A DNA stretch of 64,000 nt from Vagococcus lutrae (GTDB lineage Bacteria; Bacillota; Bacilli; Lactobacillales; Vagococcaceae), in assembly GCF_003987555.1 (NCBI RefSeq), contig NZ_NGJW01000008.1, positions 1-64,000 of the forward strand. The letters run 5' to 3'. Of this stretch, positions 45,660 to 54,888 are shown one piece after another. A program made the position numbers and the translations under genes. The notes under the pieces are model-generated. The model made no database searches and was not told where the DNA came from. It worked only from the letters and a program-made list of their open reading frames with translations. Every line of letters begins with the position of its first letter. The first letter of the stretch is position 1.

Positions 45660-47321
45660 GTGACTTTAGATTTTAAACAAAAAGTAATTTATCAAATCTA
45701 TCCAAAATCTTTTCGCGACAGTGACGGCGACGGGATTGGTGATTTACGTGGTATTATAGAAAAAATACCGTATTTAAACGAATTAGGAATCGATATGATT
45801 TGGTTAAATCCGATTTTCCCGTCACCTCAAAAAGATAATGGATATGACGTATCTGATTACTGTAAGATTGACCCCCTATTTGGCACAATGGCTGATTTTG
45901 AAGAGTTAGTCGCAAAGCTAAAGGCAGTCAATATTGATATCATGTTTGATATGGTCTTTAATCACACGTCGACAGAGCATGAATGGTTTCAAAAAGCGTT
46001 AGCGGGCGTTCCAGAATACCAAGATTTTTATATTCGTCATCCTTTAAAAACTGACGGTTCCTTGCCAACTAATTGGGAATCAAAATTCTCAGGGCCAGTC
46101 TGGGCACCTTTTGGCGATACTGGTGATTATTACTTACATCTCTTTGACCCGTCACAAGCCGACTTAAATTGGCGTCACGAATCTGTACGCAAAAAACTTT
46201 ATGACGTCGTTAATTTTTGGTTAGACAAAGGCGTTAAAGGTTTTCGTTTTGATGTTATTAATCTTATAGGAAAAGATAAAGAGCTACGTGATGCTCTTCC
46301 TGGCGAAAATGATAAATTGCTTTACACCGATCGACCAATCGTTCATGATTATCTACATGAAATGAATCAAGCTTCATTTGGTCAACATGACGGCATTATC
46401 ACGGTAGGGGAAATGTCCTCCACGACAGTCGACCAAGGGATTCTCTATTCACAACCAGACCGCCAAGAGCTTTCAATGGTCTTTAGTTTTCATCATCTAA
46501 AAGTAGATTATGAAAATGGAGAAAAATGGACGGATATGCCTTATGACTTTATGGCATTAAAACAGATTTTACATGAATGGCAAAAAGGAATGAACGACGG
46601 TAACGGCTGGAATGCACTTTTTTGGAATAATCACGACCAACCACGCGCGCTAAATCGTTTTGGCGATACTGGGCGCTATCGTGAAAAGTCAGCTAAGATG
46701 TTAGCAGCGAGTATGCACTTATTGCGCGGTACTCCTTACATTTATCAAGGTGAAGAAATCGGAATGATTAATCCAGAATTTGATTCGCTAGAAGACTATC
46801 AAGATGTTGAGTCCCACAATGCCTATCAGCAATTACGCGATGACGGACTTTCTGAGGAAAAAGCTTTACGAATGCTACGTGCTAAATCACGTGATAATGG
46901 GCGGACACCAATGCAGTGGAATGGTGGAAAACATGCAGGTTTCTCTAACGAAAAACCTTGGCTAAGTGTAGGAAAAAGTGCTGAAAGCATTCACGTTGAG
47001 CAGTCTTTAAACGAACCTGACTCAGTCTTTTATTTCTATCAACAATTAATACAATTACGTAAAGATTATCGTGTGATTTCACACGGCTCCTATGAAGCTT
47101 ATCAGTTAGAGCATCCGGAAATTATGGCCTATGAACGCACTTATGAGTCTGAACGCCTTCTTGTGCTTAATAACTATCAAGATGTAGAAGCGACTATTAC
47201 ATTGCCTGATGATTATCTGAATGACCATACAACGTGGCTCATTGGAAATGGTACAAAACGACCACTTACAAAAGAGATGACACTAGAACCTTATGAAACA
47301 CTAGCACTTTATCTCGCTTAA
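45660..47321 (+). CDS. treC: Alpha,alpha-phosphotrehalase (trehalose-6-phosphate hydrolase)
   Basis: It splits trehalose 6-phosphate to glucose and glucose 6-phosphate (553 residues, GH13). Catalytic residues are nucleophile D198 in GFRFDVI, acid/base E251 in TVGEMSS and the Asp in NNHDQPR; YPKSFRDSDGDGIGDLRG is the typical N-terminus. The start is GTG at 45660, seven nt after AAGGAG. As in guaA, the GTG is embedded in ATGTGA. It is 17 nt downstream of treP. Confidence 0.95.
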   Translation: MTLDFKQKVIYQIYPKSFRDSDGDGIGDLRGIIEKIPYLNELGIDMIWLNPIFPSPQKDNGYDVSDYCKIDPLFGTMADFEELVAKLKAVNIDIMFDMVFNHTSTEHEWFQKALAGVPEYQDFYIRHPLKTDGSLPTNWESKFSGPVWAPFGDTGDYYLHLFDPSQADLNWRHESVRKKLYDVVNFWLDKGVKGFRFDVINLIGKDKELRDALPGENDKLLYTDRPIVHDYLHEMNQASFGQHDGIITVGEMSSTTVDQGILYSQPDRQELSMVFSFHHLKVDYENGEKWTDMPYDFMALKQILHEWQKGMNDGNGWNALFWNNHDQPRALNRFGDTGRYREKSAKMLAASMHLLRGTPYIYQGEEIGMINPEFDSLEDYQDVESHNAYQQLRDDGLSEEKALRMLRAKSRDNGRTPMQWNGGKHAGFSNEKPWLSVGKSAESIHVEQSLNEPDSVFYFYQQLIQLRKDYRVISHGSYEAYQLEHPEIMAYERTYESERLLVLNNYQDVEATITLPDDYLNDHTTWLIGNGTKRPLTKEMTLEPYETLALYLA

Positions 47322-47324
47322 CAG

Positions 47325-47366
47325 AAACAGCTCACTTCCTTTTTGACAAAAGGCGTGAGCTGTTTT
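47325..47366. terminator. Shared terminator between treC and treR
   Basis: Stem AAACAGCTCAC/GTGAGCTGTTT with inner pairing CCTTTT/AAAAGG and a short T run. Confidence 0.8.
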
Positions 47367-47390
47367 CTACTATTATATGGTGATAAACGA

Positions 47391-48101
47391 CTATACATTT
47401 CGACGACGTGCAAATTCTACAAATTTAAATCGGTCTAGGCGATGTCTTGACTCTGTGTGTTGAAACAGACGCGTATCATCTAGATAGACATCACTTCGAA
47501 CAACGACGACAAAAGGCTCTTGCAACTGCATTAACTCTTTATCCTCCGTTGTAGCCGGCTCTACCGTAATCGTTTTTTTAGCGTAACTTATATCTAAATG
47601 ATGTACTCCTTCAAGATAGGCATAAATAGAGTCTTCTGCTACTTCTGTTGGAATGTGTGGGACAATCGCAGGATCAAAATAATCTTTATCTAAAATTAAG
47701 ACCTCACCATTCACTAAGCGTTCTCTTAAAATATACTGAACTTCTGCCACCTCAGGCATATCACTTTCTTCTCTTAACACATCTGGAAAAGAAAGATAGT
47801 CGTTCACTATTACTTTTGTGTTTCCTTTAATCCCTTGTGAGCGTTCAAGTTCTTTATAACTTGTTAATCCAGAAACAGGAAATTGATATTGACCAGTCGG
47901 TAAGACGATAGACCCTTTCCCTTGCTGTTTTTGAATATAACCGTGTTCTAATAAGAGATTCAAGGCTTTACGAACTGTTTCTCTGGAAACATCATACGTT
48001 TTGGTCAGTTCATTTTCACTAGGAAGTAAGTCTCCTTCTTGATAAATTCCCTGTCTTATTTTTTCTTCTAAGTCTTTAAAAATTAAATTAAATTTATTCA
48101 T
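47391..48101 (-). CDS. treR: Trehalose operon repressor TreR (GntR family)
   Basis: A 236-residue repressor that releases the tre promoter on binding trehalose 6-phosphate. The N-terminal winged helix has LLPSENELTKTYDVSRETVRKAL (motif at 25-47), and the UTRA domain fills residues 85-235. It converges on treC and the TreR operator sits at treP. GAGG lies eight nt before the ATG. Confidence 0.92.
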   Translation of the reverse strand: MNKFNLIFKDLEEKIRQGIYQEGDLLPSENELTKTYDVSRETVRKALNLLLEHGYIQKQQGKGSIVLPTGQYQFPVSGLTSYKELERSQGIKGNTKVIVNDYLSFPDVLREESDMPEVAEVQYILRERLVNGEVLILDKDYFDPAIVPHIPTEVAEDSIYAYLEGVHHLDISYAKKTITVEPATTEDKELMQLQEPFVVVVRSDVYLDDTRLFQHTESRHRLDRFKFVEFARRRNV

Positions 48102-48186
48102 AACCCCAACCTCATCCTCTTTTTTTCCTCTCTATCGTACCATACTATTAAGGTTCCTTAAAATTTTAAAAAAGTGGTCGAATTGG

Positions 48187-48215
48187 TTGCATCATAGATA
48201 AAAAAAATCTATAAT
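48187..48215 (+). promoter_or_regulatory. Promoter of the rrf2-yhgE operon with internal inverted repeat
   Basis: TTGCAT (48187-48192), 17-bp spacer, TATAAT (48210-48215). The arms ATAGAT (48194-48199) and ATCTAT (48207-48212) form a dyad across the spacer and -10, a likely site for autorepression by the Rrf2 protein. Confidence 0.7.
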
Positions 48216-48248
48216 GATTTGTGACCTATTATTAATGGAGTGATTTAA

Positions 48249-48722
48249 ATGAAATTAACTAATGCGACCGAACAAGCCGTCGCGATTGTCGCCATACTTG
48301 CGACACAATCGCATGAGACTCTTGTCTCATCTGAAACAATTTATCGTAAACTATCTGTTTCACAGTCTTACATAAAAAAACTATTACGGAAATTAGTCGT
48401 AGCGGAAATTGTCTCTAGCGTTTCAGGAAACAGTGGTGGTTTCCAATTGAACAAGGCATTACACGATATCTCGCTTTATGATGTCGTGAAAGCTATTGAA
48501 GGACCGTTTCATTCTTTCCCAGATATTGGGGTACTCAAACAGGCGTTTGCTGAATTTGATGAAGAAGCACAAAACGGCCACTATGTTATCGCTAATTTTT
48601 TTACACAAGCTGATGAGTCTTGGAAAAACTCTTTAGCAAACATATCCGTAGCAGACGTTTTTACAAAAGTTTTTCAAGGTTATGAAACCTTTCCAGTGCA
48701 TGATTGGAACTTAGAACATTGA
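48249..48722 (+). CDS. Rrf2-family transcriptional regulator
   Basis: A 157-residue winged-helix regulator (SVSQSYIKKLLRKLVVAEIVSSVSG with GGFQL after it, quoted in parts; D-V-V-K-A-I-E-G follows). It has no cysteine, so it cannot bind the Fe-S cluster seen in IscR and NsrR and must sense something else, as YwnA-type members do. It is 15 nt upstream of the YhgE gene and cotranscribed. GGAG is nine nt before the ATG. Confidence 0.87.
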   Translation: MKLTNATEQAVAIVAILATQSHETLVSSETIYRKLSVSQSYIKKLLRKLVVAEIVSSVSGNSGGFQLNKALHDISLYDVVKAIEGPFHSFPDIGVLKQAFAEFDEEAQNGHYVIANFFTQADESWKNSLANISVADVFTKVFQGYETFPVHDWNLEH

Positions 48723-48737
48723 TAAGGAGTGAGTGCT

Positions 48738-51440
48738 ATGAAGCAAAAATTTAAAAACGTCTTCGAACTATATAAGTTAGATTGGCGACGTATTTATGAT
48801 AACAAATTAACTTTTTTACTAATTATCGCCTTGATGATTATCCCATCACTTTACGCATGGTTTAACATTGCGGCACTATGGGATCCCTACTCAAATACAA
48901 AAGATATCGCGATTGCTGTTTATTCGGACGATGAAACTGCCGAAGTACTAGGTCAAACAGTCAATATTGGGGATAAAATTATCGATGGCTTGAAAGATAA
49001 TGATAAGGTAGGTTGGCAATTCGTTAAGTCTAAATCTGAGCTAGATAAAGGCGTTCAAAGCGGAAAATATTACGGAGGAATTTACCTACCGAAAGATTTC
49101 TCTGAAAACCTCGTCAGCTTTGTCAGCGGAGATATTCAAAAGCCTAAAATTGAATACTCCGTCAACCAAAAAATCAACGCCATTGCACCTAAGATTACAG
49201 ATAAAGGGGCAGCTGGTATCAAAGACACCATCTCAACAGAGTTTGTCGCAACAGTCAGTGATACGTTATTAAAAGTATTCAATGACATCGGGTACGATTT
49301 AGATAGTAACCTTGTGACTATTAACAAAATTAGCAGCAAAATTTTAACATTAGATGACAATCTTGATAATATTGACGGCTATGCTCAAAAGGTCGTACAA
49401 CTCAACCAAGATTTCCCTGAATATAAGAAGAAAATTGATAAAGCACATGAAGTGATGGATTACATTCCAGAAGTTGATAAACTCGGTGGGAAAATCGTAG
49501 AGTTAAATGACAAAATGCCAGAGATTAAAAAACAAGGGAAAATCGTCTATGACTTGCAAGACAAAATTCCAGAAATACAAGACGCAGGCCGACAAATTGC
49601 TATGGTCGATGAAGATTTTGAGCAAGTGGAAGAAGGTATGAACAAAGCAATTACTGAAGCTAAAAACAGCCTTGTTATAATTGATAATCTGATAAAAATC
49701 ATGCCTAAGGTAGCTCAATTAACAAAAGATTCCAACCAATTACTGCAAGATTTGAACAAGCAAGCGGAAAACTGGCCAACAGAATTTGATGAAATTGCCA
49801 ATACCGTTCAGACAACTGGTACTCTTATTATCAATACATTAGATAGTGTTATTAAAGAACTAGAAGATTTACAAGATATTAAAATTATTGAACAAAATAA
49901 AGATGAAATTGCCAATGTCCTTTCTTCAATCGCTAATGTATTAAGTAAACAAGCTAAGTTGATTGATACAAATGCAAACATTTTAGAAGCTTTGAGTCAT
50001 ATTATCAATACAGATAAATTTGATGCTAAGATTCAGGATTTAAGAAATAAAAGCAATCGTTTAAAATCAATAGCTACTGATTTAACTAATACCGCTAATG
50101 GTATTAGAGATGGTTCTATCACTGATCCTGATTTCACACCGTATATCAATGCCATAAAAGATGTAAGAAATACTGTGGAAAAAATCATAAGTCCTGAATT
50201 AATCAGTACTTTAAAGAAAGACTTACAAGCAGTTATTAACATTATTAATGAGGGACAATCTATCACAGGTGAAATAATTGATGAAAACATTATTGATAAT
50301 ATTTCTTCTTTACTAAGTAATACGAAAGTCCTTGTAGAAGAGACGATTCCTGTACTCGAAAAATACCAAAAAGAATTACCTGCTATCAAGAAAGAAATTC
50401 ATGATGCCAATCTCATGTTAAATGGCAACATGGACAAAATCGTTAATGGCATTAATAAAGCCGTCGCTATGTATGAAAATGACTTACCTGAAGCGGAAAA
50501 GAAACTAGCCTTAGCAGCTAATTTTGTTAAAAATGACTGGCCAGGCGTCAAAAAAGATTTAAACAAAACGATGAAGTTGGTGGATGAAAAAGTCCCAGAA
50601 GTTGAAAAAGCTTTAGCTTCAGCCACGACGTTAATCCAAAATGATTGGCCTAATATCAAGAGCGGTATTCATAAAGCAGCAGGCTTTATCCGCGAGGGTC
50701 AAAAAGATGTCGATTTAGCAGAATTAATCAAACTTCTTAAATCCGATGCTCAATCAGAAAGTGATTTTATCGCCAATCCGGTCATGATTAATCAACACGA
50801 TGTCTACCCAGTACCAAATAACGGTTCTGCCAGCGCACCTTTCTATACAGCGCTATGTTTATGGGTCGGTGCTGTACTATTTTCAAGTATCGCAACAACC
50901 GATTTCCATTTATCAAAAGATGACCAAAAACGTTACAGCAAACGTCAACAGTTTTTAGCTCGTATGCTTACATTCCAAACTGTTGCCTTTTTCCAAGCAT
51001 TGATTGTAGCATGTGGAAACTTGTGGTTATTAGGTACGTATGCATTTAACCCTGTGTATAATGTATTGTTCGCATTATTTATCGCATTTGTCTTTATGAT
51101 GATGGTTTATGTACTTGTCGCCTTGCTTGGCAACTTAGGTAAAGGGGCAGCCGTCATTATTCTCGTGCTTTCAATTTCCGGTGGTGGTGGTAACTATCCA
51201 ATTGAAATGTCTGGTAAATTCTTCCAGTTCATTCATCCGTTTCTACCATTTACCCATGCCGTTAACTTACTACGTGAATCAGTCGGAGGCATCTATTGGC
51301 CAAACACGATTAAAGCCATGGTTATTTTACTCATTTTCGGTATTGCCTTCTTCTTACTAGGTGTCTTATTCTTCCCTGAAGTAAGAGGCTTTACGAAAAA
51401 ACTAAATGAAAAATTACAAGAAGGTCATATCCTTCACTAA
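48738..51440 (+). CDS. YhgE/Pip-domain membrane protein
   Basis: A 900-residue membrane protein related to B. subtilis YhgE, phage infection protein Pip and the ESX-type EsaA group. One helix near residues 25-45 (TFLLIIALMIIPSLYAWFNI) starts the protein. About 630 residues of extracellular, mostly helical and repetitive sequence follow, with recurring PEVDKL/PEIKKQ/PEIQDA units around 235-290. A C-terminal ABC-2-like block of about five or six helices ends it (ALCLWVGAVLFSSI to the end). The start is ATG 48738; the in-frame GTG at 48729 touches the ribosome binding site. Possible roles are export or surface receptor; no ATPase gene is adjacent. Confidence 0.85.
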   Translation: MKQKFKNVFELYKLDWRRIYDNKLTFLLIIALMIIPSLYAWFNIAALWDPYSNTKDIAIAVYSDDETAEVLGQTVNIGDKIIDGLKDNDKVGWQFVKSKSELDKGVQSGKYYGGIYLPKDFSENLVSFVSGDIQKPKIEYSVNQKINAIAPKITDKGAAGIKDTISTEFVATVSDTLLKVFNDIGYDLDSNLVTINKISSKILTLDDNLDNIDGYAQKVVQLNQDFPEYKKKIDKAHEVMDYIPEVDKLGGKIVELNDKMPEIKKQGKIVYDLQDKIPEIQDAGRQIAMVDEDFEQVEEGMNKAITEAKNSLVIIDNLIKIMPKVAQLTKDSNQLLQDLNKQAENWPTEFDEIANTVQTTGTLIINTLDSVIKELEDLQDIKIIEQNKDEIANVLSSIANVLSKQAKLIDTNANILEALSHIINTDKFDAKIQDLRNKSNRLKSIATDLTNTANGIRDGSITDPDFTPYINAIKDVRNTVEKIISPELISTLKKDLQAVINIINEGQSITGEIIDENIIDNISSLLSNTKVLVEETIPVLEKYQKELPAIKKEIHDANLMLNGNMDKIVNGINKAVAMYENDLPEAEKKLALAANFVKNDWPGVKKDLNKTMKLVDEKVPEVEKALASATTLIQNDWPNIKSGIHKAAGFIREGQKDVDLAELIKLLKSDAQSESDFIANPVMINQHDVYPVPNNGSASAPFYTALCLWVGAVLFSSIATTDFHLSKDDQKRYSKRQQFLARMLTFQTVAFFQALIVACGNLWLLGTYAFNPVYNVLFALFIAFVFMMMVYVLVALLGNLGKGAAVIILVLSISGGGGNYPIEMSGKFFQFIHPFLPFTHAVNLLRESVGGIYWPNTIKAMVILLIFGIAFFLLGVLFFPEVRGFTKKLNEKLQEGHILH

Positions 51441-51441
51441 C

Positions 51442-51477
51442 AAAAAAAGTTATTCCAAAATTGGAATAACTTTTTTT
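51442..51477. terminator. Shared terminator after yhgE and the DsrE-like gene
   Basis: Perfect stem AAAGTTATTCCAA/TTGGAATAACTTT with long A and T tracts on both sides. Confidence 0.95.
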
Positions 51478-51478
51478 A

Positions 51479-51823
51479 TTATGGGCGAATGTAAGCATAG
51501 CCTTCCTGTTGCTTTTCTGCTAATGCGACAACTCCTGCCGGTACGACTTCGTGCGTAATGGTCTTTAAATTAGCATGTTCGAGTAAAGCATGTCCTTTTA
51601 AAGCGTTACGGCAAAGTAATAACGCCACACGCGATTCATCTAAAACAGCCTTGACTTTGTCGACAGTCTCTTTACTCTCTAAAAAGCGTACTGCCGGTCC
51701 ATTCGCTAAAATCAGAATATGATATGTCGCTGCTCGTGATGTCATCTCATTAGCAAAGTTTTGGACGTTAGCCAGAACTAATGGCCATTTCTCTTGCTCA
51801 TCAATATGGAATATGACGTTCAT
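51479..51823 (-). CDS. DsrE/DsrF-like (YchN-type) family protein
   Basis: A 114-residue small cytoplasmic protein of the DsrE fold (MNVIFHIDEQEKW, ILILANGPAVRFL, VALLLCRNAL, and GVVALAEKQQEGYAYIRP at the end). The single cysteine in LLCRNAL is in the usual position for sulfur handling in DsrE relatives, but function here is unknown. AAGGAG precedes the ATG. It is 16 nt downstream of xpt. Confidence 0.8.
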   Translation of the reverse strand: MNVIFHIDEQEKWPLVLANVQNFANEMTSRAATYHILILANGPAVRFLESKETVDKVKAVLDESRVALLLCRNALKGHALLEHANLKTITHEVVPAGVVALAEKQQEGYAYIRP

Positions 51824-51839
51824 CTATACTCACTCCTTT

Positions 51840-52421
51840 TTAAATATCGGCTTCTGTAAAGGTAATTTCATTTTCTTTTAGTGAGGCAATACGTGCAAGT
51901 GATACCACAGGGAATGGATATTTTTCTAATAGTGAGCGACCGTCTTGGAACGACTTTTCTATCACAATTCCTAAACCAGCGATTGATGCACCGGCTTGTT
52001 GACATACTTCGATTAATCCTTCTGCTGCCTGTCCATTCGCTAAGAAATCATCTATTAACAATGCATGGTCATCGGCTGTTAAAAATTTATTAGAAACTGA
52101 CACTTGAAAGGTCGTTTGTTTTGTAAATGAATAAACCGAGCTAGTCAATAACTCTTCTTTCATCGTTAAGCTTTTTGATTTTCGAGCAAAAATCATCGGC
52201 ACTCCTAATGCTTGAGCCGCATACAAAGCGGGCGCAATGCCTGACGTTTCGATTGTTACAACTTTTGTAATACCTGCTTCTTTAAAATAATCAGCAAATG
52301 TTTGGCCCACTTTCATCATTAAGTCAGGATCCACTTGGTGTGTCAAAAACTGATCGACTTTTAAAACACCGTCAGCAATAGCGTTGCCATCTTTTAAAAT
52401 ACGTGCTTCTAATTCTTTCAT
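51840..52421 (-). CDS. xpt: Xanthine phosphoribosyltransferase
   Basis: It salvages xanthine to XMP with PRPP (193 residues, the exact length of B. subtilis Xpt). The PRPP motif [13 protein letters not shown] is near residue 125, and ETSGIAPAL and ARKSKSLTM are family segments. Start ATG 52421, six nt after AAGGGGAA, giving MKELEARI. The leader is too short for, and does not contain, a guanine riboswitch. Confidence 0.95.
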   Translation of the reverse strand: MKELEARILKDGNAIADGVLKVDQFLTHQVDPDLMMKVGQTFADYFKEAGITKVVTIETSGIAPALYAAQALGVPMIFARKSKSLTMKEELLTSSVYSFTKQTTFQVSVSNKFLTADDHALLIDDFLANGQAAEGLIEVCQQAGASIAGLGIVIEKSFQDGRSLLEKYPFPVVSLARIASLKENEITFTEADI

Positions 52422-52459
52422 CTGTTTTCCCCTTTTCCTCAAGTCAAGTACTTTCTTCT

Positions 52460-52488
52460 ACGTTACGGATAAACTGACAATTTGTCAA
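52460..52488 (-). promoter_or_regulatory. xpt promoter
   Basis: TTGACA (52483-52488), 17-bp spacer, TAACGT (52460-52465) on the minus strand, about 35 nt before the start codon. Confidence 0.6.
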
Positions 52489-52591
52489 CAGTTGCCCTTT
52501 AAATTCTTATGATTCTCTGTCTTAATTTTTACTTTCTAAATGATAAAAATATGGTAAACTGAGCTAAACAACTATAAAAGGGTGAAAAACA

Positions 52592-53965
52592 ATGGCGGTA
52601 AAAACCGAAAGTAACCCCAATCAAATCATCACACTACCAATTAAACGTCTAGGTATTAATGGTGAAGGTATTGGTTATTATAAGAAAAAAGTAGTCTTTG
52701 TCACGGGAGCTTTACCAGATGAAACGGTAAAGGCAAAAATCACTCGCGTGACCCCCACATTTATCGAAGCAAAGATGATTAAAGCACTGAAACCGTCAAA
52801 GAAACGTGTCATACCTCCTTGTCCTTTTTACGACCGCTGTGGTGGTTGTCAGCTTCAACACTTGGCTTATGAAGGACAGCTAGTTTATAAACGTGATGTC
52901 GTGAAACAGGCTCTCGCTAAGTTTAAACCAGCAGGCTATCAGTCGTACACATTACATCCTACTATCGGAATGAAAAACCCTTGGCGCTATCGTAATAAAT
53001 TACAATTTCAAATTCGTGAAGAACACGGAGAAGTCGTTGCCGGCCTATATGAGCCAAATTCACATCAACTAGTCGCAATAGATGATTGTTACATTCAACA
53101 ACCTACATCGATGTCGCTTTTAAATCAAATTATTAAAAAAATTCAAACTATTCATATACCTGCATACAACGAACGCGATCACAAAGGGATTTTAAAGACG
53201 GTCATGATTCGAGAAGGACTCGCTTCTAACGAGATACAAGTCGTGTTTATTACTCATAGTCAGCATTTGCCAAAATCACGCGTGTTAATCGATATGATAA
53301 CTTCTGAGTTCCCACAAGTCGTCTCTATCATGCACAATGTGCAACCAACACGTGACTCTACTATTATGGGAGATGTCACGCATCATCTGTGGGGAAAAGA
53401 AAGCATTGAAGAGACCCTACGTGATGTGACCTTTGACTTATCTGCTCGCGCTTTTTTCCAACTAAACCCCGCTCAGACGGAAGTACTTTACAAAGAAGTC
53501 GAAAAAGCTCTTAACCCAAAACAACATCATCATATCGTGGATGCTTATTGTGGTGTTGGAACGATTGGTCTGAGTTTAGCCAAAAAAGTGAGGGGGATCT
53601 GGGGAATGGATATTATTCCTTCAGCCATAGATGACGCGAAAGAAAATGCACGGCGACTAGGTGTAACCAATACACACTATGAAGTAGGAACGGCAGAAGC
53701 CTTACTACCTAAATGGCTCAAACAAGGTCAGACATTCGACGGGATTATTGTTGACCCACCACGTACGGGCCTCGATAAATCCCTGTTAGATGCTCTTTGT
53801 CGCTATCCGACACCAACATTGGTTTACGTTTCTTGCAACCCGTCAACCTTAGCACGTGACTTAGTCACCCTTTCCAAATTTTATCACGTCGCCTATCTAC
53901 AATCGGTCGATATGTTCCCTCAAACCGCTCGTTGTGAAGTGGTTGTAAAACTCACATTAAAATAG
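52592..53965 (+). CDS. rlmD: 23S rRNA (uracil-5-)-methyltransferase, RlmD/RlmCD type
   Basis: It adds the C5 methyl to a 23S uracil (457 residues). An N-terminal TRAM domain (to ~70) is followed by an Fe-S site with CPFYDRCGGC and a later Cys in DDCYIQ. The methyltransferase domain has FFQLNPAQTEVLY, DAYCGVGTIGL, the DPPRTGLD motif and the catalytic Cys in YVSCNPSTLARDL. It is monocistronic. In Lactobacillales two paralogues share U747 and U1939; which one this is cannot be decided here. Confidence 0.92.
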   Translation: MAVKTESNPNQIITLPIKRLGINGEGIGYYKKKVVFVTGALPDETVKAKITRVTPTFIEAKMIKALKPSKKRVIPPCPFYDRCGGCQLQHLAYEGQLVYKRDVVKQALAKFKPAGYQSYTLHPTIGMKNPWRYRNKLQFQIREEHGEVVAGLYEPNSHQLVAIDDCYIQQPTSMSLLNQIIKKIQTIHIPAYNERDHKGILKTVMIREGLASNEIQVVFITHSQHLPKSRVLIDMITSEFPQVVSIMHNVQPTRDSTIMGDVTHHLWGKESIEETLRDVTFDLSARAFFQLNPAQTEVLYKEVEKALNPKQHHHIVDAYCGVGTIGLSLAKKVRGIWGMDIIPSAIDDAKENARRLGVTNTHYEVGTAEALLPKWLKQGQTFDGIIVDPPRTGLDKSLLDALCRYPTPTLVYVSCNPSTLARDLVTLSKFYHVAYLQSVDMFPQTARCEVVVKLTLK

Positions 53966-53971
53966 TGAGAC

Positions 53972-54014
53972 AAAAAGACGACTTAACTCTTCTGAGATAA
54001 GTCGTCTTTTTTTA
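53972..54014. terminator. Shared terminator between rlmD and the ROK operon
   Basis: Stem AAAAAGACGACTTA/TAAGTCGTCTTTTT with T tracts on both sides. Confidence 0.9.
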
Positions 54015-54872
54015 TTAAAGATATGCCAATCCAATGAGATTCGCATCATTGTAAAAATCACATGTTTGCACGTTGGGCGTTAGGGGAGAACGTTGGCCAT
54101 AAGACATTATTTTTGTTAAATGACGGTTGATATGAGCAATCAAATCAGGATTTTGCGAAATACCGCCCCCGATAAGAATCACTTCTGGGTCGAGTATGTA
54201 TTGCAAATTATAACACCCTAATGCTAGATAATGATACCATTCTTCGACGGCCTCTTGTGCTATATTGTCACCCTGTTCAGCTAAAGCAAAAACTTCTTTT
54301 CCAGACAGTGCATGCATGTCGAGTCCTTTGGCTATCGAAACTTTGCGTGCCATATGAACTGCAGAGCCTAACTCTGCCCATTCTCGTCGGCCATCAATCA
54401 ACATCATGCCAAATTCGCCTCCATAAAGATGATGCCCTTGACGAATTTTACCGTCTATCACCATTGTACCGCCAATCCCCGTTCCTACTACTACAAACAC
54501 AACATTCTTTTTACCTTTGGCAGCACCTTGATGACACTCTGCCAAAGCTGCACAGTTCGCATCATTTTCCATTTTTACAGGAGCGCCGATTAACTTCACT
54601 AATCGCTCACGAATAGGAACCCCATGCAAAAATGCTAACGAACTAGCTCCCTCTAGATAGCCGGTTTCCTGATTTACAACTCCAGGTAAGCTAAGATGAA
54701 GAGCTTTTAAGTCATATTTCTCTCGATACCTCTGCCATTTTTCAAAAAGAGCTTGTTCTAACAACTCCCAGCTTGCCACCATCGGCTCCGTCTGTTTATC
54801 AACTAAAGAAGCATCGTGCCAAATCGCTGTTTTTAATGCACTTCCTCCTATATCAACTACTAATAGCGTCAT
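54015..54872 (-). CDS. ROK-family sugar kinase
   Basis: A 285-residue kinase: phosphate-binding DIGGSALK at 7-14, LPGVVNQETG, catalytic Asp in ENDANCAALAE, GTGIGGTMV, and IGGGIS near the C-terminus. The zinc-binding CxCGxxGCxE motif that follows the HxxGE region in most ROK kinases is missing (HHLYGGEFG leads straight into a short loop), so it belongs to the zinc-free group. Start ATG 54872, eight nt after AAGGAG. As last gene of a glycan-type operon it probably phosphorylates the released sugar; GlcNAc is a guess. Confidence 0.85.
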   Translation of the reverse strand: MTLLVVDIGGSALKTAIWHDASLVDKQTEPMVASWELLEQALFEKWQRYREKYDLKALHLSLPGVVNQETGYLEGASSLAFLHGVPIRERLVKLIGAPVKMENDANCAALAECHQGAAKGKKNVVFVVVGTGIGGTMVIDGKIRQGHHLYGGEFGMMLIDGRREWAELGSAVHMARKVSIAKGLDMHALSGKEVFALAEQGDNIAQEAVEEWYHYLALGCYNLQYILDPEVILIGGGISQNPDLIAHINRHLTKIMSYGQRSPLTPNVQTCDFYNDANLIGLAYL

Positions 54873-54888
54873 ACCAACCACTCCTTAT

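Noticed and set aside
52422-52591. Guanine riboswitch upstream of xpt
   Set aside because: The leader is only ~35 nt after a good promoter, and none of the purine-aptamer core sequences are present.
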